Positions 39,603-48,804 of a stretch of DNA of 64,000 nucleotides are shown here, piece by piece. Numbering within the stretch: position 1 is the first letter of the stretch; every line of letters begins with the position of its first letter. Under the pieces are notes generated by a model, which saw nothing but the letters and a program-made list of their open reading frames with translations, searched no databases and had not been told where the DNA came from. Made by a program: the position numbers and the translations under genes. Source of the DNA: Thalassovita aquimarina (lineage in GTDB: Bacteria; Pseudomonadota; Alphaproteobacteria; Rhodobacterales; Rhodobacteraceae); NCBI RefSeq assembly GCF_018219815.1, contig NZ_JADMKU010000003.1:124001-188000 (forward strand), given 5' to 3'.

Positions 39603-40754
39603 TCAGCCCTTCATCGAATCCCAGAAGTTTTTCACCGAGGAGAAGAAGCTGGAGCTTTCGGGGTTGTTGTTTTCCGAAAGCGCTTCGAATTCCTTCAGCA
39701 GTTCCTTCTGCTTACCGGTCAGGTTGACCGGGGTTTCCACCGCCAGTTCGATGAACATGTCGCCCTCGTGGCCGCCGCGCAGGGCCGGCATGCCCTTGCC
39801 GCGCAGGCGCATCTGGCGGCCCGACTGCGACCCGGCGGGGATCTTTACCCGCGAGCGGCCGCCATCGATGGTCGGCACCTCGATATCGCCGCCGAGCGCC
39901 GCCACGGCCATCGCCACCGGCACCCGGCAGAAGAGGTTAGTGTCCTCGCGTTCGAAGATTTCGTGCTTCTTCACCTCGATGAAGATGTAGAGATCGCCGG
40001 AAGGTCCGCCGCGCATGCCTGCTTCGCCTTCGCCGGCAAGCCGGATGCGGGTGCCGGTTTCGACCCCTGCCGGGATGTTCACCGACAGCGACCGGTCCTT
40101 GTGGACACGGCCCTGACCGCCGCAGCTTTTACACGGATTCTGAATGATCTGACCCATGCCCGAGCAGGTCGGACATGTGCGTTCAACGGTGAAGAACCCC
40201 TGTTGCGCACGCACCTTGCCCATGCCGGAACAGGTCGGGCAGGTCTGCGGTTCGGCGCCGCCTTCGGCCCCCGAGCCGTCGCAGGCGCCACAGGTCACCG
40301 AGGTCGGCACCTTGATGGTTTTCTGCAGGCCCGAATAGGCTTCTTCCAGCGTGACACGCAGGTTGTAACGCAGGTCGGCACCGCGTGCCGCGCGACTGCG
40401 TCCGCCGCCACCACGCCCGCCCATCATGTCGCCGAACAGGTCGTCGAACACGTCCGAGAAGGCGCTGGCGAAATCGCCCTGACCGCCGCCGTGGAACCCG
40501 CCACCGGGACGACCGCCGCCCATACCACCTTCGAAAGCGGCATGGCCGAACCGGTCATAGGCGGCTTTCTTTTCGGGATCCTTCAGGCATTCATAGGCTT
40601 CGTTCGCTTCCTTGAACTGGGCCTCGGCGTCGGGATTGTCGGAATTGCGGTCGGGATGCAGTTCCTTGGCCTTCTTGCGGTAGGCCTTCTTGATTTCGTC
40701 GGCAGAGGCCCCCTTGGCCACGCCAAGCACGTCGTAAAAATCACGTTTTGCCAT
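39603..40754 (-). CDS. dnaJ: Chaperone DnaJ (Hsp40)
   Basis: A 383-aa type I Hsp40: J domain (about 1-70) with the HPD motif in KELHPDRNS, a Gly-rich region (about 74-110), four CxxCxGxG zinc repeats ([16 protein letters not shown] twice, CKSCGGQG; about 147-215), and the C-terminal substrate-binding domains. It delivers unfolded proteins to DnaK and stimulates its ATPase. It lies 73 bases downstream of dnaK with a perfect hairpin in between, and a terminator follows. Confidence 0.97.
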   Translation of the reverse strand: MAKRDFYDVLGVAKGASADEIKKAYRKKAKELHPDRNSDNPDAEAQFKEANEAYECLKDPEKKAAYDRFGHAAFEGGMGGGRPGGGFHGGGQGDFASAFSDVFDDLFGDMMGGRGGGGRSRAARGADLRYNLRVTLEEAYSGLQKTIKVPTSVTCGACDGSGAEGGAEPQTCPTCSGMGKVRAQQGFFTVERTCPTCSGMGQIIQNPCKSCGGQGRVHKDRSLSVNIPAGVETGTRIRLAGEGEAGMRGGPSGDLYIFIEVKKHEIFEREDTNLFCRVPVAMAVAALGGDIEVPTIDGGRSRVKIPAGSQSGRQMRLRGKGMPALRGGHEGDMFIELAVETPVNLTGKQKELLKEFEALSENNNPESSSFFSSVKNFWDSMKG

Positions 40755-40781
40755 TGGGTCTCCCCTCCATGAGGAACGTCA

Positions 40782-40808
40782 GGGGCCGGTCCGGCAAGGA
40801 CCGGCCCC
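40782..40808 (-). other. Stable hairpin between dnaK and dnaJ
   Basis: GGGGCCGGTCC (40782-40792) and GGACCGGCCCC (40798-40808): perfect 11-bp stem, five-base loop, no T-tract. It may stabilise the dnaK mRNA 3' end or set the dnaK:dnaJ ratio. Confidence 0.6.
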
Positions 40809-40827
40809 GAACTTTCCGGGAAAACGC

Positions 40828-42753
40828 TTACGAGCGTTTGTCGTCGTCGAGGTCTTCGAAATCGGCGTCGACGATATCGTCGTCGCCGGCTCCGCCAGCC
40901 GCCTCATCGACATCCGCAGGGGCCGCTTCGCCTTCTTCCTGGCTGGCCTTGTAGATGGCTTCGCCCAGTTTCATGGCGGCTTCGGTCACGTTCTGGATGC
41001 CCGACTTGATCTTGTCGGCGGCGATATCGTCTTTCTCGAGATCGTCCTTCAGGGCCGCGATGGCAAGCTCGATGGCTTCGATGGTGGTGGGATCCACCTT
41101 GTCGCCATGTTCTTCCATCGACTTTTCGGTCGAATGGATCAGGCTTTCGGCCTGGTTGCGCGCCTCGACTATTTCCTTGCGTTCCTTGTCCGCTTCGGCG
41201 TTGGCCTCGGCATCCTTGACCATCTGTTCGATGTCCTCGTCGGACAGACCGCCCGACGCCTGGATCGTGATGTTCTGTTCCTTGCCGGTGCCCTTGTCCT
41301 TGGCCGAAACCGACACGATGCCGTTGGCATCGATGTCGAAGGTCACCTCGATCTGCGGCATGCCGCGCGGTGCCGGCGGGATGTCTTCGAGGTTGAACTG
41401 ACCCAGCAGCTTGTTGTCGGCCGCCATTTCCCGTTCGCCCTGGAACACGCGGATGGTCACCGCGTTCTGGTTGTCCTCGGCGGTCGAGAAGATCTGGCTC
41501 TTCTTGGTCGGGATGGTGGTGTTGCGGTCGATCAGGCGGGTGAAGACGCCGCCCAGGGTTTCGATACCCAGCGACAGCGGGGTCACGTCGAGCAGCACGA
41601 CGTCTTTCACGTCGCCCTGCAGAACGCCGGCCTGGATCGCGGCGCCCATGGCGACCACTTCATCCGGGTTCACGCCCTTGTGCGGTTCCTTGCCGAAGAA
41701 CTTGGTGACCTCTTCGATCACTTTCGGCATCCGGGTCATACCACCGACCAGAACGACTTCGTCGATGTCCGACGTGGTCAGACCGGCGTCTTTCAGCGCC
41801 GCCTGGCAGGGTTTGATCGAGGATTTGATCAGGTCGCCGACCAGGCTTTCCAGCTTGGCGCGGGTCAGTTTCATCACCATGTGCAGCGGCTGACCACCGT
41901 TCGGATCCATCGAGATGAACGGCTGGTTGATTTCGGTCTGCGAGGAGCTCGACAGTTCGATCTTGGCCTTTTCGGCGGCTTCCTTCAGGCGCTGCAGCGC
42001 CATCTTGTCCTTGGTCAGGTCGACGCCGTGTTCCTTCTTGAACTCGTCGGCGAGGTAATTGACGATCCGCATGTCGAAGTCTTCACCACCGAGGAAAGTG
42101 TCGCCGTTGGTCGACTTCACCTCGAACAGGCCATCGTCGATTTCCAGGATGGTCACGTCGAAGGTACCGCCGCCAAGGTCATAGACCGCGATGGTGTGGG
42201 TTTCTTCCTTGTCCAGGCCATAGGCCAGCGCGGCGGCGGTCGGTTCGTTGATGATCCGCAGCACTTCGAGGCCGGCGATCTTGCCGGCGTCCTTGGTGGC
42301 CTGACGCTGGGCGTCGTTGAAATAGGCGGGAACCGTGATCACTGCCTGGGACACTTCTTCGCCGAGGTAGGATTCTGCGGTTTCCTTCATCTTGCCGAGG
42401 ATGAAGGCGGAGATTTGCGAGGGGCTGTATTTTTCGCCCTTGGATTCGACCCAGGCGTCGCCATTGCCGCCATCGACCACGGCGAAGGGCAGGTTTTTCT
42501 TGTCTTTGGCCAAATCCGCATCGTCGAACCGGCGGCCGATCAGGCGCTTGACGCCGAAAATGGTGTTGGAGGCGTTGGTGACGGCCTGACGCTTGGCGGC
42601 CTGTCCGACCAGACGCTCATCGTCGGTGAAGGCAACGATCGACGGCGTGGTGCGCGCGCCTTCGGAGTTTTCGATCACTTTCGGCTGCGAACCGTCCATG
42701 ATGGCGACGCAGCTGTTGGTGGTCCCAAGGTCAATACCGATGACTTTCGACAT
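40828..42753 (-). CDS. dnaK: Chaperone DnaK (Hsp70)
   Basis: A 641-aa Hsp70. [10 protein letters not shown] (about 5-14), the phosphate motif [16 protein letters not shown] and [10 protein letters not shown] mark the ATPase domain; the substrate-binding domain follows, and the C-terminus ends in an acidic [13 protein letters not shown] tail. It folds and protects proteins with DnaJ and GrpE in the cytoplasm. grpE is not in the window. A close match to the alphaproteobacterial heat-shock promoter lies about 110 bases upstream. Confidence 0.98.
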   Translation of the reverse strand: MSKVIGIDLGTTNSCVAIMDGSQPKVIENSEGARTTPSIVAFTDDERLVGQAAKRQAVTNASNTIFGVKRLIGRRFDDADLAKDKKNLPFAVVDGGNGDAWVESKGEKYSPSQISAFILGKMKETAESYLGEEVSQAVITVPAYFNDAQRQATKDAGKIAGLEVLRIINEPTAAALAYGLDKEETHTIAVYDLGGGTFDVTILEIDDGLFEVKSTNGDTFLGGEDFDMRIVNYLADEFKKEHGVDLTKDKMALQRLKEAAEKAKIELSSSSQTEINQPFISMDPNGGQPLHMVMKLTRAKLESLVGDLIKSSIKPCQAALKDAGLTTSDIDEVVLVGGMTRMPKVIEEVTKFFGKEPHKGVNPDEVVAMGAAIQAGVLQGDVKDVVLLDVTPLSLGIETLGGVFTRLIDRNTTIPTKKSQIFSTAEDNQNAVTIRVFQGEREMAADNKLLGQFNLEDIPPAPRGMPQIEVTFDIDANGIVSVSAKDKGTGKEQNITIQASGGLSDEDIEQMVKDAEANAEADKERKEIVEARNQAESLIHSTEKSMEEHGDKVDPTTIEAIELAIAALKDDLEKDDIAADKIKSGIQNVTEAAMKLGEAIYKASQEEGEAAPADVDEAAGGAGDDDIVDADFEDLDDDKRS

Positions 42754-42861
42754 GTTATTCGATCCCTCTATATTTCAAGGCGATGACACGAGGCGGGGAC
42801 CCGTTTTGGCATCCTGCCCCGATCCGTTTGTGCGATGGCGGTGCACCATCACGCTTCCCGG

Positions 42862-42893
42862 CGTATATAGGGAGGCGGAAACAGCCCTGCAAG
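42862..42893 (-). promoter_or_regulatory. RpoH (sigma-32)-type promoter of dnaKJ
   Basis: On the minus strand, CTTG (plus 42890-42893), an 18-base spacer, then CCTATATACG (plus 42862-42871). This matches every specified base of CTTG-N17/18-CYTATNTNNG. The transcript would have a leader of about 100 bases. Confidence 0.82.
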
Positions 42894-42979
42894 CACTGTG
42901 GACGGGTGGAAATCGCAATTCATATGCAAAAAATTGACGACGAGGCGATATCAGGCGTTTTGAGCAACGGAGGGCGATC

Positions 42980-43586
42980 ATGACCGGACCGGTGAAGGTG
43001 CGGGGATTCGAAATCCATCCCGGCAAACTGGATGCGCAAGCGCAGCGCGCGCTGGTAGAGGACCTGCGCCGGGTGATCGCCGCCGCGCAGATGTTTTCGC
43101 CGCAGACATCCCGGGGCAAACAGATGTCGGTGCGGATGACCTCGGCGGGAAAGTATGGCTGGTACTCGGATCGCAAGGGCTATCGCTACGAACGCCGCCA
43201 TCCCGGTGGCGGGGCGTGGCCGCCGATCCCGGACAGCGTGCTGGCGCTGTGGCACGAATTGGTCGATCCCGAGCGCGACCCTGATTGCTGCCTGATCAAT
43301 TACTATGGCGAGGGCGCGCGGATGGGGCTGCATCAGGATTGCGATGAGGCCGACTTTTCCTGGCCGGTCCTTTCGGTATCGCTGGGCGACGATGGGCTTT
43401 TCCGCATCGGCAACGAAACCCGCGGTGGCCCGACCGAATCGATCTGGCTGCGTTCGGGCGACGTGGTGGTCATGGGGGGCGAAGCACGGCTGACCTATCA
43501 CGGCATCGATCGGATCCGGTTTGGATCGTCGCGGCTGCTGCCCAAGGGGGGGGCGGATCAACCTGACCTGCCGGGTGGTGGATTGA
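42980..43586 (+). pseudogene. alkB: AlkB-type 2-oxoglutarate/Fe(II) DNA-repair dioxygenase, frameshifted near the 3' end
   Basis: The first 191 codons encode an AlkB-family dioxygenase: NYYGEGARMGLHQDCDE (Asn107, Tyr109, His118, Asp120) and His174 supply the iron and co-substrate ligands. At the run of eight G (43546-43553) the frame breaks. As read, it loses the last motif and runs to 43735 with unrelated residues. Removing one G gives GGRINLTCRVVD and a stop at 43584-43586, restoring the AlkB RxNxTxR motif (Arg192, Asn194, Arg198) that binds 2-oxoglutarate and giving a normal length of 201 aa. So this is either a real frameshift mutation or a homopolymer miscount. It demethylates alkylated bases if intact. 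Divergent from dnaK. Confidence 0.85.
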
Positions 43587-43616
43587 ATGCAGCCGCTACC
43601 AGGTCGTGCGGCCTTT

Positions 43617-43709
43617 CAGGGGGCGGGTTCCCCTGTCACCGTTTGCCTGAGAGCGCCGGTGCGGGACGCATCAGCGCAAACCTCGGGGATCGATCATGCG
43701 CCGGCGCTC
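43617..43709 (-). promoter_or_regulatory. Glycine-riboswitch-like element with no obvious target gene
   Basis: Read on the minus strand, GCTCTCAGGCAAAC then GGTGACAGGGG (plus 43630-43654) matches the conserved 3' core of glycine aptamers (CTCTCAGGcAAA-GGACAGAGGG). GAGCGCCGG (plus-strand 43701-43709 complement) pairs perfectly with CCGGCGCTC (complement of 43651-43659) as the closing helix, and CAGGGG/CCCCTG (43617-43635) forms a downstream hairpin. The internal CCGAAGG-GCAA core is only weakly matched (CCCCGAGGTTTGCG). It starts at the stop of the LysR gene and faces antisense alkB. Confidence 0.4.
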
Positions 43710-44676
43710 AGTTCAAATCATCCGGTTGGGAATGATCGCCATCAGCGCCGGCCGACGTGCCGGATTTTCCCGTCAGGGCCTGCATGTCGCGCCATAGTTT
43801 TTTCAGCGTCGGTTTTTGATTGTCGTTGTCGCGATACAGGCGGATTTCCAACTGCTGTGAAAACTTTTCCGAACCGGCGATTTCCAGCAATCCCTTGGAC
43901 AGTTCGCTCTTGCACAGTTCCCGCGGTAGCCAGCCAAGCCCGAAGCCTTCGAGGATCATCGCCTTCACCGAGATCGCGAGGGCGCTTTGACTGACGACAA
44001 GAGTCTTCGGGGCCTTGAGCTGTTGCCGGACGGAATGATCGACAACCGAACGCAAAGCCGAAACGGTCCCATAGGACAAAAGCGGCACCGATTTCTTGTC
44101 GCCCTGATCCAGGTGAAACAACGGCCCATCGGCGCCTGATTTCGAAACCGGGATGAAGTCGTCCCTGCCCAGGGTCAGGTATTCGCAATTGGCAACTTCC
44201 AAAGGCGACAGAAAATCCATCGCCGGATGCCAATAGGTCAGGATCACATCGCAATACCTCTGCTGAAGCGCCGACACGAACTGGCTTGCCGACCAGCTTG
44301 TCGAGTTCAGGTCGATTTCCAGACCGCCTTGTTCGACCAGGGGGGCGATATGTGTCTTGTAATGCGTCAGGTACAGCGATTGCGTGGTTGCGAACCGGAT
44401 GACGTTTTCACCGGCGGCATCGACGGTTTGGCATCTTTCCAGCGTTTCTTCATAGGTTCGCAGAATCAGCCGGGCCTGCGGCAGGAAGACTTCGCCGGCT
44501 GCCGTCAGCGAAAGCGGCAGGGTCTGCCGATTGATCAGTTTCGCCCCGACCTCTTCCTCGAGCGCGCGGATGCGGCGGGAAAACGCGGGTTGGCTGACAT
44601 TGCGCTCTTCCGCCGCGCGCGAGAAGTTTTTCTGCGCGACAAGAGCTTCAAAATCTCTGAGCCATAGAATTTCCAC
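43708..44676 (-). CDS. LysR-family transcriptional regulator of the first peptide importer operon
   Basis: A 322-aa LysR regulator: N-terminal winged HTH (about residues 5-62, KNFSRAAEERNVSQPAFSRRI region) and a substrate-binding-like effector domain. The HTH resembles that of the HypT/YjiE group, but the effector is unknown. It starts with GTG; AGGAGG lies 15 bases upstream, a long spacing. It follows the dppF-like gene by 37 bases on the same strand, an unusual place for a LysR regulator, suggesting it is made with the transporter and may feed back on it. Confidence 0.85.
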   Translation of the reverse strand: MEILWLRDFEALVAQKNFSRAAEERNVSQPAFSRRIRALEEEVGAKLINRQTLPLSLTAAGEVFLPQARLILRTYEETLERCQTVDAAGENVIRFATTQSLYLTHYKTHIAPLVEQGGLEIDLNSTSWSASQFVSALQQRYCDVILTYWHPAMDFLSPLEVANCEYLTLGRDDFIPVSKSGADGPLFHLDQGDKKSVPLLSYGTVSALRSVVDHSVRQQLKAPKTLVVSQSALAISVKAMILEGFGLGWLPRELCKSELSKGLLEIAGSEKFSQQLEIRLYRDNDNQKPTLKKLWRDMQALTGKSGTSAGADGDHSQPDDLN

Positions 44677-44713
44677 GGTGCGATTTCCGATCCTCCTAGG
44701 TTTCGGCGCTCAG

Positions 44714-45745
44714 CTAAACATCCAGCCTGTCTTCTTCAACAGCATGGCAGGCAACGATGCTGCCGTCAGGTTGCTTCAGCGGGCGCGGTTTTTCCAACTT
44801 GCACCTTTTGTCGGCAAATCCACAGCGGCTTTCAAACGGGCACCCGACCGGAAGATTGATCGGCGTCGGGATTTCGCCCTTGAGCCGGATGTGGTTGGGT
44901 TTGTCGTCCTTCAGCTGCGGAACCGCCGAAAGCAGCGCCTTTGTATAGGGATGCTTGGGCGCCTCGAACAGCGTCTTGGTGTCCGACAGTTCACAGACCG
45001 ATCCCAGGTACAACACCACGACGCGGGTACCGAAGTGCTGCACCACGCTCAGATCGTGGGTGATGAAAAGATAGGTCAGCCCGCGCTCTTCCTTCGCTTC
45101 GAGCATCAGGTTGAGAACCTGCGCCTGAATCGAAACGTCCAAAGCCGAAATCGGTTCGTCCGCGATGATGAATTCGGGGTCCACGGTCAGCGCCCGCGCG
45201 ATCGCGATCCGCTGCCTTTGCCCGCCGGAAAATTCATGCGGGTAGCGCGCGGCCCAGCTCGGATCGACGCCGACCGACTTCATGACCTCCCGCACCTTGT
45301 CACGGATTTCCGCGTTGCTGAGGTCCTTGTTGTGGTAGCGCACCGGTTCTTCCAGCGCCTGCTGGATCGTCATGCGCGGGTTGAGAGACGCATAGGGGTT
45401 TTGAAAGATCATCTGCATTTTCTTTCGCAACCCGATCAGTTCACGGCGCGAGCGGCCATCGATGCGTTCACCGTCATAGTGGATTTCACCGCCGCTCGGG
45501 TCGAGCAGCCCCGCTACCAGCCGCGCAACGGTGGATTTGCCGCAGCCGGATTCGCCCACGACGCACAGCGCCTCGCCCCGTTCCATTTCGAGCGAAACGT
45601 TGTTGACCGCGTGGACCTCGCGCTTTTCGCGCACCAGCCGCTTGTCTTTCAGCTTGATGGTTTCAAGAAATCCCTTGTCGAGCTCGAAGCGCTTCTCAAG
45701 GTTCTTCAGTTCAAGGATCGCCGGGCTATTGGACATGTCCTTCAT
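44714..45745 (-). CDS. Peptide ABC importer ATPase (DppF/OppF-like)
   Basis: A 343-aa ABC ATPase with Walker A GESGCGKST (about 67-75), signature SGGQRQR, Walker B IIADEPISALD, and the C-terminal oligopeptide/dipeptide domain with three conserved Cys (GCPFESRCGFADKRC) that may bind an iron-sulfur cluster. It pairs with the DppD-like ATPase upstream to power import. The start is at an ATGA overlap with that gene; longer frames upstream are spurious. Confidence 0.93.
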   Translation of the reverse strand: MKDMSNSPAILELKNLEKRFELDKGFLETIKLKDKRLVREKREVHAVNNVSLEMERGEALCVVGESGCGKSTVARLVAGLLDPSGGEIHYDGERIDGRSRRELIGLRKKMQMIFQNPYASLNPRMTIQQALEEPVRYHNKDLSNAEIRDKVREVMKSVGVDPSWAARYPHEFSGGQRQRIAIARALTVDPEFIIADEPISALDVSIQAQVLNLMLEAKEERGLTYLFITHDLSVVQHFGTRVVVLYLGSVCELSDTKTLFEAPKHPYTKALLSAVPQLKDDKPNHIRLKGEIPTPINLPVGCPFESRCGFADKRCKLEKPRPLKQPDGSIVACHAVEEDRLDV

Positions 45746-46734
45746 GCGCTCTGTTCCTCGGATTGCGTTTCGTGCAGCCGGTTGACCTCGTGGCAGGCGA
45801 CTTCCGCAGGGCCATATTTCACGATCTCCGGCCGGATTCTGCGACATTTGTCCGTCGCGTACTGGCAGCGCGGGCTGAACGGGCAGCCCTCTGGGATCGT
45901 CGTCAGCGACGGCATGCTGCCAGGGATCTGCTTCAGCTTGTGCCCGGGCAGTGTCTGCTGCGGCAATGCATTGATCAGCCCCTGGGTATAGGGATGCTGC
46001 GGGTCGTTGATGATTTCGCGGGTGGGGCCGGATTCGATGATGCGCCCGGCATACATAACCAGCGTCCGCTCGGCCATCTGGCTGACAACGCCCAGATCGT
46101 GCGTGATCAGGATCAGCCCGACCTTGTTGGATTGGCACAGCTCCAGCAGCAATTCCATGATGTCTGCCTGGATGGTCACGTCCAGCGCCGTGGTGGGTTC
46201 GTCCGCAATGATCAGATCGGGATCGAGCAACAGCGCGATCGCGATGATGATCCGCTGCCGCATCCCGCCCGACAGTTCGTGCGGATACTGGCGCAGGCGC
46301 TCCTGCGGCGAAGGAATGTAGACCTCGCGCAGTTTGACGATTGCGATTTGCTCCGCTTCGGCCTTCGACAGCTTGCGATGCGCCATCAGTGTTTCGATCA
46401 TCTGCTGGCCGATGGTCAGGACCGGATTCAGCGTGACCATCGGGTCCTGGAAGATCATCGCGATGCGGTCGCCCCGGATCTTGCGCATCTGGGATTCGGA
46501 CTTCTGCACGATGTCTTCGCCTTCGAACAGGATCGAGCCGTTGTCGATATAGCCCGGGCGCGACAGCAGGTTCATCAGGGCAAACCCGGTGATCGACTTG
46601 CCGGCGCCGGATTCACCGACGATCCCCAGCCGTTCGCCTTCGCCAAGGTCGAAACTGATGTTATCCAACGCCGTGACGTTCTGATCCCGCATGGCGAATT
46701 TGACAGTCAAATCGCGGACTGAAAGCATGGACAT
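45742..46734 (-). CDS. Peptide ABC importer ATPase (DppD/OppD-like)
   Basis: A 330-aa ABC ATPase: Walker A GESGAGKSI (about 37-45), IFQDPMVTLNPV (Q-loop), signature LSGGMRQR, Walker B IIADEPTTALD, and the C-terminal dipeptide-transport extension with Cys-rich GCPFSPRCQYATDKC. The SI at the end of the P-loop and GGMRQR are typical of the D subunit. It lies five bases after the permease gene and overlaps the F subunit by four. Confidence 0.93.
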   Translation of the reverse strand: MSMLSVRDLTVKFAMRDQNVTALDNISFDLGEGERLGIVGESGAGKSITGFALMNLLSRPGYIDNGSILFEGEDIVQKSESQMRKIRGDRIAMIFQDPMVTLNPVLTIGQQMIETLMAHRKLSKAEAEQIAIVKLREVYIPSPQERLRQYPHELSGGMRQRIIIAIALLLDPDLIIADEPTTALDVTIQADIMELLLELCQSNKVGLILITHDLGVVSQMAERTLVMYAGRIIESGPTREIINDPQHPYTQGLINALPQQTLPGHKLKQIPGSMPSLTTIPEGCPFSPRCQYATDKCRRIRPEIVKYGPAEVACHEVNRLHETQSEEQSA

Positions 46735-46739
46735 GCCAA

Positions 46740-47684
46740 TTACCCCTTATAGAGTTTTGGGTTGAGGATATCGCGCATCCAATCCCCGAGCAGGTTGATG
46801 ACGAGAACCAAAACAACCAGCACGACACCGGGGATGGCGGTGATCCACCAGCTGCCCGAGAAGATGTAGTCGAACCCGGACGAAATCAGCGACCCGAGCG
46901 ACGGCTGGCTCGGCGGCATGCCCAGCCCGAGGAAAGAGAGCGAGGCCTCGGAAATGATCGCGTTGGCAACCTGAACGGTCGAGATCACGAAGATCGGCGA
47001 CAGCGAATTCGGCAGGATGTGCCGCACCATGATGCGCAGCGGGCCGAATCCCAGCACCCGGGCGCTGTCGACATATTCCTTTTTCTTCTCGGCCAGAACG
47101 GTTGCGCGCACGGTACGGGCATATTGCGGCCACTCGGCGACGCCGATCACGGCGACAAGGAAGTAGATCGCATATTGATTGAACGTCTCGCTGCCGAACA
47201 TCGCCTGGGTCACGGCGAGAAAGATGATGGCAACCATCAGGGTCGAAAACGATAGCTGAATGTCGGCCATGCGCATCAGCAGGCTGTCGATCCGTCCGCC
47301 GACATAGCCGGCGATCAGACCGATCGAAATCCCCAGGAACGCCTGCAAGGCGACGGCGCACAGGCCGATCATCAGAGACAGCCGCGTGCCGTACAGGATC
47401 GTCGACCAGAGATCGCGGCCCTGGTCGTCGGTGCCGAAGATGAATTGCGGATCCGAACCGTCAACCCAGACCGGGGGGTATTCCGAATTCATGATGTCGA
47501 TCTGTGCCGGATCATAAGGATCGAACGGTGCGATCAGCGGCGCAAGCAGCGACATGATCGCGATGACGATGAACACGGCCAGCGATACGATCGCCACGGG
47601 GTTGCGGCGGAAGCTGTAACCCATGTTCGAGTTCCAGATCTTCGACCAGCGCGAGATTTCGGTATTGGTGCTCAGAGTGCTCAT
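46740..47684 (-). CDS. Peptide ABC importer permease (DppC/OppC-like)
   Basis: A 314-aa inner-membrane permease. An N-terminal hydrophobic segment (about 30-55) is followed by the GTDDQGRDLWSTILYGTRLSL region of DppC-type proteins, then five more membrane helices and the cytoplasmic EAA loop (SARVLGFGPLRIMVRHILPNS, with ALGxG replaced by LGFGPL). It forms the pore with the DppB-like partner, whose gene it overlaps by four bases. Confidence 0.93.
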   Translation of the reverse strand: MSTLSTNTEISRWSKIWNSNMGYSFRRNPVAIVSLAVFIVIAIMSLLAPLIAPFDPYDPAQIDIMNSEYPPVWVDGSDPQFIFGTDDQGRDLWSTILYGTRLSLMIGLCAVALQAFLGISIGLIAGYVGGRIDSLLMRMADIQLSFSTLMVAIIFLAVTQAMFGSETFNQYAIYFLVAVIGVAEWPQYARTVRATVLAEKKKEYVDSARVLGFGPLRIMVRHILPNSLSPIFVISTVQVANAIISEASLSFLGLGMPPSQPSLGSLISSGFDYIFSGSWWITAIPGVVLVVLVLVINLLGDWMRDILNPKLYKG

Positions 47685-48661
47685 GCGCCCATCCTCGCAA
47701 GATTGACGGTGGGATTAACAAGGCCATAGATCAGGTCGACGATGGTGTTCGTCACCACGAAGATGAAACCCACGACGATCAGGTAGGCAACGATCAGCGG
47801 GGTATCGACGCGGTTCACCGCCTCGAGGAACATGAAACCCATGCCGGGCCACTGGAACACCGTTTCCGTCAGGATCGTATAGGCCACCATCGTGCCGATC
47901 TGCACGCCGCCCACGGTGATGACCGGCAGCAACGTGTTCTTCAGCGCGTGCACGAAATAGATGCGCCGGGGGCGGATGCCCTTTGCCTTTGCGTATTTGA
48001 CGTATTCGCTTTGCAGCACTTCCATCATCTCGGCGCGGATCAGCCGCACGAAAAGCGGCAGCATGATCGACGCCAGCGCGATCGAGGGCAGGATGATGTG
48101 CATCCAGCCGTCCGCGGTGGCGAAGTTGGTGTCCCAGTACCCGAAGACGTGCACCACCTCGCCGCGGCCGTAGGACGGGAACCAGCCATAACCGACCGAG
48201 AAGACGAAGATCATCAGGATGGCGGTCAGGAAGACCGGGATCGAGATGCCCACGATGGACACGCCCATGACGATCTTGCTGAAAATCGTGTTCGGCCGGG
48301 TCGCGGTGTAAACGCCCAGCGGCACCGACAGGCCGATGATGATCAGGGTCGCGCCGGCGACCAGTTCAAGCGTTGCCGGCAGTTTCTTCAGGATGACATC
48401 GAGCGCCGGTTCCTTGAAGAAGTAGCTGGTCCCCAAGTCGCCCTGCAGGGCATTGCCCAGAAAGCGCAGATACTGTTTCACGAAGCTGTCATTCAGCCCC
48501 AGTTCATCACGCAACTGTTGGCGAACCTCGTCGGAAACCGACTGGCCGACAAGTTCACGCAGCGGATCACCGAGATTGTCCTGAATGGCGAAGCCGACCA
48601 GCGAGATGACAAACATCACCGCGATGGCCTGAAAGACGCGTTTCACTAGATAGGCGAGCAT
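47681..48661 (-). CDS. Peptide ABC importer permease (DppB/OppB-like)
   Basis: A 326-aa permease with six membrane helices, an N-terminal LVKRVFQAIAVMFVIS anchor, a long periplasmic loop (about 28-98), and the EAA loop YAKAKGIRPRRIYFVHALKNT. The start is the ATG at 48659-48661 (MLAYLVKR), preceded by CAGGG; in-frame codons farther upstream add a non-family leader that overlaps the intercistronic region. It follows the binding-protein gene after a perfect terminator, so its transcription depends on read-through or its own promoter. Confidence 0.92.
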   Translation of the reverse strand: MLAYLVKRVFQAIAVMFVISLVGFAIQDNLGDPLRELVGQSVSDEVRQQLRDELGLNDSFVKQYLRFLGNALQGDLGTSYFFKEPALDVILKKLPATLELVAGATLIIIGLSVPLGVYTATRPNTIFSKIVMGVSIVGISIPVFLTAILMIFVFSVGYGWFPSYGRGEVVHVFGYWDTNFATADGWMHIILPSIALASIMLPLFVRLIRAEMMEVLQSEYVKYAKAKGIRPRRIYFVHALKNTLLPVITVGGVQIGTMVAYTILTETVFQWPGMGFMFLEAVNRVDTPLIVAYLIVVGFIFVVTNTIVDLIYGLVNPTVNLARMGA

Positions 48662-48759
48662 TTTCAGAACCCTGTTGTTTCTCTTGTTGATAGGCACGGC
48701 TGTCCCATGACCAGTAGGAACCGGCATGCCCATCAAGAAAAGAAAAAAAATAGGAAGGT

Positions 48760-48794
48760 AAAAAACCGGGGCGGGCTGAATTGGCCCGCCCCGG
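48760..48794 (-). terminator. Perfect terminator between the binding-protein gene and the permease genes
   Basis: CCGGGGCGGGC (48766-48776) and GCCCGCCCCGG (48784-48794) form an 11-bp stem with a seven-base loop. The plus-strand A-run at 48761-48765 gives the T-tract for minus-strand transcription. Confidence 0.92.
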
Positions 48795-48804
48795 AAGGTC
48801 CGTC

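Noticed and set aside
43630-43654. TPP riboswitch on the plus strand (CCTGAGAG)
   Set aside because: The required CTGATCTGG-type and ACCCTTTGAA segments are absent; the opposite-strand glycine core fits much better.
43587-43735. C-terminal extension of alkB as a new domain
   Set aside because: It arises only from the frameshift, overlaps a structured RNA-like element on the other strand, and has no protein-like character.
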